Source of the DNA: an uncultured Candidatus Nemicrothrix sp.
GTDB taxonomy: Bacteria > Actinomycetota > Acidimicrobiia > Acidimicrobiales > Acidimicrobilacustridaceae
Reading direction: 5' to 3'
Assembly (NCBI GenBank): GCA_903827085.1
Contig: CAIKHC010000288.1
Span: forward strand, 1 to 5,842
Length of the DNA: 5,842 nucleotides
This document shows positions 1-5,323 of the stretch, piece by piece; position 1 is the stretch's first letter, and each line of letters starts with the position of its first letter. The notes below the pieces were generated by a model. The model worked only from the letters and a program-made list of their open reading frames with translations. It had not been told where the DNA came from and did not search any database. Made by a program: the position numbers and the translations under genes.

Positions 1-67
1 GCGAGCGTAGCGGCCGAAGAGAAACTCGTCAGGCGCGACCGGTCTCGGCCGATAGGGTCCTCCGGCG

Positions 68-649
68 ATGGCCGCCCGCATCCTTGTCCTCGATAACTAC
101 GACTCGTTCGTCTTCAATCTCGTCCAGTACTTGGGCGAATTGGGAGCCGACCCCCTCGTGCATCGCAGCGACGCCCTCACCATTGAACAGATCGAAGAGC
201 TCGCCCCCGACGGCGTGCTCATCAGCCCCGGCCCTGGTCGCCCAGAAGATGCTGGTCTTTCCAATGAGGTCATCATCAACTTCGCTGGTCGCGTTCCGGT
301 GTTTGGTGTGTGCCTCGGCCATCAGTGCATTGGTCAGATCTATGGCGGCGATGTGGTGCGTGCACCGCAACTCATGCACGGAAAGACCTCCCTCATTTCC
401 CACGAGGGCAAGGGCGTCTTCGCGGGGCTTCCGGATCCGTTCGAAGCCACGCGCTATCACTCACTGGTCGTGGACCGCGACAGCGTTCCCGAGTGTCTTG
501 AGATCACCGCGCAAACCCAAGACGGTTTAGTGATGGGCCTTCGCCATCGCGAGCTCGATGTTGAAGGTGTGCAGTTCCACCCAGAATCGATTCTGACCGC
601 GGGTGGTCACCAACTCGTCGGTAACTTCCTCGAACGCTGCGGCCACTAA
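68..649 (+). CDS. pabA: Glutamine amidotransferase subunit of aminodeoxychorismate / anthranilate synthase (PabA/TrpG)
   Basis: This 193-residue protein is a complete class I glutamine amidotransferase. It hydrolyses glutamine and passes ammonia to a chorismate-binding partner (PabB or TrpE) that makes aminodeoxychorismate for folate or anthranilate for tryptophan. Visible motifs are the N-terminal DNYDSF (9-14), the PGPG oxyanion-hole segment (54-57), the nucleophile elbow GVCLGHQ with Cys82, HGKTS (104-108), YHSL (130-133), and VQFHPES with His171 and Glu173 completing the Cys-His-Glu triad. Length is normal for a stand-alone subunit. MHGKTS, the MGLRHR segment and EGVQFHPES resemble E. coli PabA more than TrpG, but in actinobacteria one subunit often serves both enzymes, so trpG is an equally fair name. 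The ATG at 68 places DNYDSF where the family has it; the only SD-like sequence is a weak AGGG about ten bases upstream. No synthase partner is in the window. The gene converges on the kinase operon, as Mycobacterium trpG does. Confidence 0.95.
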   Translation: MAARILVLDNYDSFVFNLVQYLGELGADPLVHRSDALTIEQIEELAPDGVLISPGPGRPEDAGLSNEVIINFAGRVPVFGVCLGHQCIGQIYGGDVVRAPQLMHGKTSLISHEGKGVFAGLPDPFEATRYHSLVVDRDSVPECLEITAQTQDGLVMGLRHRELDVEGVQFHPESILTAGGHQLVGNFLERCGH

Positions 650-666
650 GCCACACGAAAACCGAA

Positions 667-693
667 ACGGCACGGCCCGAAGGCCGCCACCGT
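667..693 (-). terminator. Probable terminator hairpin between convergent pabA and pknB
   Basis: The 45-base gap between the two convergent stop codons holds an imperfect inverted repeat. CGGCC (673-677) pairs with GGCCG (682-686) around a CGAA loop, and after a small internal loop ACGG (667-670) pairs with CCGT (690-693). It starts one base after the pknB stop. Read on the minus strand the stem is followed by TT, CGG and then TTTT, a broken U-rich stretch that fits termination of the pknB operon. Read on the + strand no T-run follows, so termination of pabA from the same hairpin is less certain. This was folded by eye; no energy was calculated. Confidence 0.55.
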
Positions 694-694
694 A

Positions 695-2473
695 TTAGGG
701 CGCCGTTGTTGTTGTCGTCGTCGTCGAAGGCGTCGTTGGTGTTGCCGGACCAGTCGATACGAGGATCTCAACAGAAGAACCCTTCGCCGCCTTTGTTCCG
801 GCGGTTGGGTTTGTGCTGATGACATTTCCTGCCGGAACCGTTGCGTTGCTCTGCGACTTGGTCGTTACCGTGAATCCGGCCTGACCGAGTTGGTTCGAAG
901 CACTTGCCGCATTCAGACCAACAACGTTCGGAATGGAAACATCGCCGGCGCCTGTCGACACCGTGATGGTCACCACCGAGTTCTTGGTTGCCTTTGCGTT
1001 CGCACTCGGCGACTGAGAAATAACCGTGCCCTTGGCCACGGTGTCGCTTGCGGCTTCCTTCACTTCAGGAATGAAGTTGTTCGTCTTCAACAATGATTCG
1101 GCCGCGGCCTGCGTACGACCAACGACATCGGGAACCGTTGCATCGCCGATGCCTGAGCTCACAGTGATTTCCACTGTTGAGCCTTTGTCGGCATTGGTGT
1201 TGCCCTTGGGTGTTTGTTCAAACACCTGGTTTGCCGGGATCGTGTCGTTGGCGACGTTCTTCACCGACACCTTAAAACCAGCGGTTTGCAAAGCATTTGT
1301 TGCGTCGGTCTGCGACTTAGTCGTGACGTCGGGGACGGCAACCTGCTCGGTGGACTTGCCCATGCTTGAGCCCACGAAGAAAAGAATGAGGCCAATGAGG
1401 ATGAGCGCACCAATGGTGAGGCCGACATACAAACCAGTGCGGTTCTTTTCGGGCGGTGTTGAGTAGTTGCCGCCGGTTGTGGGCGGACCGCCGAAACCAG
1501 CGCCACCACCAGCACCCGAAGTGGCAGGAACCATGGTTGTCGCATCGGCAGGCGCGGCACCAGCAGGACCTGCACCAATCACAACACCAGCCGCTGCGCC
1601 ACCAATTGCGCCGGCAGCAAGAACCGGCTGACCTTCAAGGAAACGACGAAGATCGGAACGAAGATCTTCGGCCGACGCGTAACGCTGCGCCGGATCCTTT
1701 TCGAGCAACTTGAGATCGATTGCTTCGAGCGCGGGCGGAACGTTCGGGTTGATGCGGCTCGGTGCAACGGGCTGCTCCTGCACATGCTTGTACGCGACTG
1801 CAACCGGGGAGTCGCCTGCGAACGGCGGGCGAGCGGCGAGCATTTCGTAAAGCACGCAACCGAGTGAGTAAAGATCCGAACGCGGATCGACTGCGTGGCC
1901 CTGGGCCTGTTCGGGCGAGAAGTAGGTGGCCGTTCCCATGACCGACCCGGCCTGGGTGAGATTCACTGCTGCGTCGCCAGTAGTTGCGGCCTGCGCGATG
2001 CCGAAGTCGGCGACCTTCACCTGACCAGAAGGCGTGATGAGGATGTTGCCGGGCTTCACATCACGATGAACAACGCCATTGCGATGCGCGAAGCCAAGCG
2101 CTGCGGCAATGTCGGCGGTGATTTCAGCGGCGCGGTTGGGATGCAGCGGGCCTTCGGTGCGAATGATTTCGGAAAGCGGACGGCCTTCGACATATTCCAT
2201 AACGATGAAATACGTGCCGTACTGCTGACCCCAGTCGTAGACCGCGACGATGTTTGGCTGGTTGAGATTGGCGGCAGCCTGCGCCTCGCGACGGAACCGT
2301 TCAACGAACGATGCATCGCGTGCATGCTCAGTGAAGAGCACCTTCACCGCCACCGGGCGGTCAAGCAGAAGGTCGCGAGCGAGATAGACGTCGGCCATCC
2401 CGCCTCGCGCCAGCTTCCGGTGCAATTCGTATCGATCGTTGAAAACTGTGGGGCCCGCAGGTGTGTCACTCAT
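695..2473 (-). CDS. pknB: PASTA-domain transmembrane Ser/Thr protein kinase (PknB/Stk1 type)
   Basis: This 592-residue receptor-like kinase is of the type that controls growth and cell-wall synthesis in Gram-positive bacteria. The cytosolic kinase domain spans about 15-280: P-loop LARGGMADVY (21-30), Lys44 in VAVKV, helix-C Glu63, HRD with Asp138, Asn143, DFG at 156-158, and the TATYFSPEQ segment (181-189). An Ala/Gly/Pro-rich linker (about 284-335) leads to one membrane segment (about 347-368). Three PASTA repeats follow with exact 67-residue spacing of their VPDV/VPDV/IPNV motifs (from 380, 447 and 514), then a Thr-rich tail. Mycobacterial PknB has four PASTA repeats. Variations: the first P-loop Gly is Ala22, and of the two activation-loop Thr of M. 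tuberculosis PknB only one is kept (Thr173; the other is Ala175). I chose ATG 2473 because it gives MSDTPAG about ten residues before the kinase fold, as in homologues. An in-frame GTG at 2515 would add 14 residues. Last gene of the operon, 63 bases after pbpA; no pknA lies between them. Confidence 0.95.
   Translation of the reverse strand: MSDTPAGPTVFNDRYELHRKLARGGMADVYLARDLLLDRPVAVKVLFTEHARDASFVERFRREAQAAANLNQPNIVAVYDWGQQYGTYFIVMEYVEGRPLSEIIRTEGPLHPNRAAEITADIAAALGFAHRNGVVHRDVKPGNILITPSGQVKVADFGIAQAATTGDAAVNLTQAGSVMGTATYFSPEQAQGHAVDPRSDLYSLGCVLYEMLAARPPFAGDSPVAVAYKHVQEQPVAPSRINPNVPPALEAIDLKLLEKDPAQRYASAEDLRSDLRRFLEGQPVLAAGAIGGAAAGVVIGAGPAGAAPADATTMVPATSGAGGGAGFGGPPTTGGNYSTPPEKNRTGLYVGLTIGALILIGLILFFVGSSMGKSTEQVAVPDVTTKSQTDATNALQTAGFKVSVKNVANDTIPANQVFEQTPKGNTNADKGSTVEITVSSGIGDATVPDVVGRTQAAAESLLKTNNFIPEVKEAASDTVAKGTVISQSPSANAKATKNSVVTITVSTGAGDVSIPNVVGLNAASASNQLGQAGFTVTTKSQSNATVPAGNVISTNPTAGTKAAKGSSVEILVSTGPATPTTPSTTTTTTTAP
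704..724 (-). repeat. ACR trinucleotide run encoding seven Thr at the end of PknB
   Basis: Seven consecutive ACG/ACA codons encode the Thr run at residues 584-590, just before the C-terminal Ala-Pro. The run sits outside the last PASTA repeat, so it lies on the extracytoplasmic side. Such codon runs can change length by slippage, and poly-Thr tails can be targets for O-mannosylation in actinobacteria; both points are inference here. Confidence 0.6.
746..1348 (-). other. Three tandem PASTA repeats of PknB
   Basis: Kinase residues about 376-576 form three sequential PASTA units, at about 376-443 (1348-1145), 444-510 (1144-944) and 511-576 (943-746). Each begins with a V/I-P-D/N-V motif, has a central hydrophobic-Gly/Asn-Phe element (TAGF, TNNF, QAGF), then a V-I/F-S/E-x-P/N-P-like turn, and ends in a beta strand with VSTG or VSSG. 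PASTA domains bind muropeptides or lipid II outside the cell. The repeats are divergent at DNA level, so they are a protein-domain repeat and not a recent duplication. Confidence 0.88.
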
Positions 2474-2481
2474 CGCCGCAA

Positions 2482-2487
2482 AGACTA
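2482..2487 (-). promoter_or_regulatory. Candidate -10 element for an internal pknB promoter
   Basis: On the minus strand TAGTCT ends eight bases before the ATG at 2473 and fits the actinobacterial TANNNT -10 pattern. A start at this distance would give a leaderless or nearly leaderless pknB transcript. This would fit the lack of a Shine-Dalgarno sequence before that ATG and the 63-base pbpA-pknB gap, the widest in the operon. I see no convincing -35 box, and a six-base degenerate match can occur by chance. Confidence 0.2.
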
Positions 2488-2536
2488 CGACCGATTCGCT
2501 CGGGCCATGTTGCACCCGGGCGAACTTTCAGGATGC

Positions 2537-4018
2537 TCAGCAGCCGCCCTGAGCGGCGAGTGCGGTCTGAAGGACTGCTTTCGCGATCGGGGCTGCGACT
2601 CGACCACCAGTCGATTCGCTTCCACCGGACTGATTAAGTACGACCACTGCCACAGCCACCGTTGGCGGCGTCCCTGGAGGGCCAGCGAAGCCGATAATCC
2701 AGGTATGGCTCTTTGGCGGTTCGGTGCCGAGCTGAGCCGTGCCGGTCTTTCCGCCAACCTGACAGCCCTGAATGGCCATTCCGGCTGCGGTGCCGCTCTT
2801 GACCACTCCGACCATGTCGTCGAGAAGGGTCGAAGCCGCAAACGGCGACATGGGTGTGAGCCACTTCGATGGCGAATAGGTAGAGATGACTTGACCCTGA
2901 ACGTTGCGGACCTCAGAGAGAACATGCGGCTTCATAATGACCCCGCCGTTCGCGACTGCCCCAGCGACCATTGCCATCTGAAGCGGAGTGGCCTGCACGT
3001 CGTTCTGCCCGATCGAAGACATAGCCAGTTTCGATTGGTTGTTGCCAACGTTGGTGGGGAAGACGGACTTCGCTGGCTCGGGCATGTCGAAGGGAACGGA
3101 AGAGTTGAACCCGAACGACCCGGCACCGGCCACCATGTCGACGGGCCCAATAGTTTCCGCTCCCATCTCGGCAAACGACGAGTTACATGACACACGAAGA
3201 ATTTCGGGCAATGTTCCGCCGCAGGTTTCGCCACCGAAGTTCATGATCGGTTTGTTCGTGCCCTCAGCGGTGTAGCCGTTCGTAAACGGATACGAAGGCT
3301 CGGTGTTGGTGACCTTGCCGGTTTGCAGACCGACACCGGCGGTCACGATCTTGAACGTTGAACCGGGGAAATAGCGGTCCTGGTAAAAATGGGGACGCAT
3401 CGGAACACCCGGCGCGGCGTTGAGGGTTTTCCAAGAAGTTTCAGCGATCGCCTTGTCTAATGAGCTGACGGTATTGGGGTCATAGGACGGCCAACTCCAC
3501 GCTCCAAGAACGGCTCCAGTCCGTGGGTCAAGTGCAACCACTGAACCTTCGCGATCACCGAGTTGCTGCTGAGCAGTTTGCTGAACGTCTTTGCGCAACG
3601 AAACCGAAACGTTGCCAACGTTCTCTCGATCAACAAACAAATCGCCGAACGACTTCACCTGCTGATCAAAAGTGGACCCAGAAAGCTCATCGTTGTACTG
3701 CTTTTCGATCCCTGAAGAGCCGTAGCGGAAAGAGAAGTAGCCCGTTGATTGACCGAATAACTCGCCTTCCGGATACACCCGCATCCGTTTGAATTCAGAG
3801 TTCGTGTTGGGGTTAGCGATGCTTTGAGCAATCACCGCACCATCTGCGGTGAGAATGGAACCGCGAGGGCGATTGAAATCACGGCGAACCTGCGCGGTAT
3901 TTATCGGATTGTTGTCGAGGCTTTCTTTATCGACGACTTGGATCCAATTCAGTTTTGCGAAAAGCGCGACATAGAGAACGACAAGCACAATGCCGAGCTT
4001 CATGATGTTGCGGTTCAT
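2537..4018 (-). CDS. pbpA: Class B penicillin-binding protein, D,D-transpeptidase (PbpA)
   Basis: This 493-residue monofunctional transpeptidase crosslinks peptidoglycan outside the membrane with its SEDS partner encoded just upstream. A membrane anchor covers about 7-24. The PBP dimerisation region follows, with the RPRGSI motif at 50-55. The transpeptidase domain has all three active-site motifs: SxxK at Ser220-Thr-Phe-Lys223 (within FPGSTFK), SxN at Ser277-Cys-Asn279, and KTG at 424-426. The TPLQMAM...ANGG stretch (344-359) is typical of the family. Length matches mycobacterial PbpA. Cys266 and Cys278 (the latter inside SxN) have counterparts in M. tuberculosis PbpA and could form a disulphide beside the active site. 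Cys419 and the C-terminal residue Cys493 appear additional. The start is firm: ATG 4018 overlaps the rodA stop as ATGA and follows a GGAGG by seven bases. The transpeptidase domain looks fully active. Confidence 0.95.
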   Translation of the reverse strand: MNRNIMKLGIVLVVLYVALFAKLNWIQVVDKESLDNNPINTAQVRRDFNRPRGSILTADGAVIAQSIANPNTNSEFKRMRVYPEGELFGQSTGYFSFRYGSSGIEKQYNDELSGSTFDQQVKSFGDLFVDRENVGNVSVSLRKDVQQTAQQQLGDREGSVVALDPRTGAVLGAWSWPSYDPNTVSSLDKAIAETSWKTLNAAPGVPMRPHFYQDRYFPGSTFKIVTAGVGLQTGKVTNTEPSYPFTNGYTAEGTNKPIMNFGGETCGGTLPEILRVSCNSSFAEMGAETIGPVDMVAGAGSFGFNSSVPFDMPEPAKSVFPTNVGNNQSKLAMSSIGQNDVQATPLQMAMVAGAVANGGVIMKPHVLSEVRNVQGQVISTYSPSKWLTPMSPFAASTLLDDMVGVVKSGTAAGMAIQGCQVGGKTGTAQLGTEPPKSHTWIIGFAGPPGTPPTVAVAVVVLNQSGGSESTGGRVAAPIAKAVLQTALAAQGGC

Positions 4019-5319
4019 GCAGCGACCTCCGCCGCAGCACGATTCATTGATCGCTTCGACGTCTGATCGCTAATGCGCAGGAGCAACGCAAGGATCACGT
4101 AGTTCATAACAAGCGAGGAACCGCCGTAGGAGATAAACGGCAGCGCGACACCAGTGAGCGGAAGCAGACGCAGCACACCAGCAACGATGATGAACGCCTG
4201 CAAACCAAGCAACAACGTGAACCCGGTTGCCAGCAACTTGTCGAAGACCTGATCGGTTGCCGCTGCAATACGCAAGCCGGAGCCGATCACAAGCAGGTAG
4301 GCCATGATGATCAGAGCGCCGCCAACAAGGCCGAGTTCTTCAGCGATAACAGCGAAGATGAAATCGTTTTCTGCGGCGGGGATACGCGTGTCTCCCCCAC
4401 GGCCGAGTCCGGTTCCGGTGAGTCCACCAAAGCCCATGGCGAACATGCCCTGAATGATTTGGTAACCGTCGCCGCTTGGCGTCTTCCATGGATTGATCCA
4501 AATGTCGACGCGCACTTTGACGTGGTCAAGGGTGCGCCAGGCGAAGAGGGCACCTGCGGCGAAGAGCCCGCCGCCAATAACGAGGAACGAGGTTCGCTGC
4601 GTTGCGACCCAAATCATCACGAGGAAGAGCGCAAAGAACAGCAGCGATGAACCAAGGTCCTTTTGGTAGAACATCACGAGCAACGTGACGCCCCACGCGA
4701 TGAGTACGGGGCCCAAGTACTTCGGATGCGGGAGTCGAAGCGGGCCGATTTTCCATTGGCTCGTGGCGATGAGTTCTCGCTGATCGGCCAAGTACGCCGC
4801 GAAGAAGATGGCAAGTGCCACCTTCGCGACTTCACCGGGCTGGAAACTGATCGGACCGAGCTTCACCCAAATGGTGCTTCCACTGCCGGCGTCATACCCG
4901 AGACCGGGAACAAGCGGGAGCAAAAGAAGTCCAAGACCAACAACTGCGAATGTGTACCGATAGCGCTCGAGATCACGCGGCCTCTTCACCCACCACAGCG
5001 TGAGGACGAACGCCACAATGCCGATGGCTGTCCACGTCGCTTGGGCAGCTGCCAATTTTTCGTTGAGCCCAGCAATAACGACATAGCCAAGCCCGTTCAA
5101 CAACGTCACAGTCGGCAACAAGATTGGATCGGCACCCGGCGCGAGTTTGCGAACAGCGAAATGGGCGCCCATGAACAATGCGATCACTGCAACGAGAAAC
5201 GGAATGATGTTGGCCGGGATTCGCGATTCCGAGCCAAGACTGGCCAGCACGTATGCCGCACACACGATGACAACAGTCATCAGCATGAGGCCTAGTTCGG
5301 TATTGCGACGACCCGTCAC
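4015..5319 (-). CDS. rodA: SEDS-family peptidoglycan glycosyltransferase (RodA/FtsW/SpoVE)
   Basis: This 434-residue multi-pass membrane protein (about ten or more hydrophobic segments) is of the SEDS family, which polymerises lipid II into glycan strands with a class B PBP. Family signatures are FQPGEVAK (159-166, with Glu163 and Lys166 of the QPxE-x-x-K motif), YQKDLGSS (218-225), the large extracytoplasmic loop with INPW and GYQIIQG (275-291), AENDFIFAVIAEELG (316-330), and ISYGGSS (396-402). The loop normally reads N/D-P-x-x-D-P-x-G-x-G-Y; here it is NPWKTPSGDGY, so the conserved Asp, regarded as catalytic, is Thr280. A nearby Asp284 (GDG) is the only obvious substitute. I chose GTG 5319, four bases after the phosphatase stop, because the protein then starts MTGRRNTEL, like the RRNAEL start region of M. 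tuberculosis RodA. An ATG at 5412 would add an Arg/His-rich stretch encoded by the phosphatase's Thr/Ser tail in another frame. No good Shine-Dalgarno sequence is visible, so translation is probably coupled to pstP. The pbpA neighbour favours the name rodA over ftsW. Confidence 0.93.
   Translation of the reverse strand: MTGRRNTELGLMLMTVVIVCAAYVLASLGSESRIPANIIPFLVAVIALFMGAHFAVRKLAPGADPILLPTVTLLNGLGYVVIAGLNEKLAAAQATWTAIGIVAFVLTLWWVKRPRDLERYRYTFAVVGLGLLLLPLVPGLGYDAGSGSTIWVKLGPISFQPGEVAKVALAIFFAAYLADQRELIATSQWKIGPLRLPHPKYLGPVLIAWGVTLLVMFYQKDLGSSLLFFALFLVMIWVATQRTSFLVIGGGLFAAGALFAWRTLDHVKVRVDIWINPWKTPSGDGYQIIQGMFAMGFGGLTGTGLGRGGDTRIPAAENDFIFAVIAEELGLVGGALIIMAYLLVIGSGLRIAAATDQVFDKLLATGFTLLLGLQAFIIVAGVLRLLPLTGVALPFISYGGSSLVMNYVILALLLRISDQTSKRSMNRAAAEVAA
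4026..4030 (-). promoter_or_regulatory. Shine-Dalgarno sequence of pbpA
   Basis: A perfect GGAGG on the minus strand lies seven bases before the pbpA ATG at 4018, inside the last codons of rodA. It fixes the pbpA start and, with the ATGA stop/start overlap, points to coupled translation of the SEDS-PBP pair. It is the clearest ribosome binding site in the window. Confidence 0.75.
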
Positions 5320-5323
5320 GACG

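Noticed and set aside
11..52. CGGCCGA occurring twice (11-17 and 46-52) upstream of pabA, readable as direct or inverted repeat
   Set aside because: The core CGGCCG is a palindrome common in GC-rich DNA, the spacing is loose and no promoter boxes flank it; too weak to call an operator.
1..94. Possible end of an upstream + strand gene (stop TAG at 8-10 in one frame, or TAA at 94-96 in another)
   Set aside because: Only a few codons are visible, with no recognisable motif, so neither frame can be supported as coding.
29..460. 143-codon open frame on the minus strand opposite pabA
   Set aside because: Antisense shadow of a fully conserved amidotransferase, with no family signature of its own.
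746..1348. Tandem DNA repeat suspected from the regular 201-base spacing in pknB
   Set aside because: The periodicity is the PASTA protein repeat; nucleotide sequences of the units are strongly diverged, so it is not a DNA-level repeat or CRISPR-like array.
1895..3190. 431-codon open frame on the + strand opposite the pknB/pbpA junction
   Set aside because: It lies antisense to two clearly real genes, spans their junction, shows no recognisable domain and is rich in Arg/His/Cys, as antisense frames of GC-rich genes usually are.
4663..5295. 210-codon open frame on the + strand opposite rodA
   Set aside because: It is antisense to a conserved membrane protein. Its very hydrophilic, Arg/Glu/His-rich composition is what the complement of hydrophobic codons gives.
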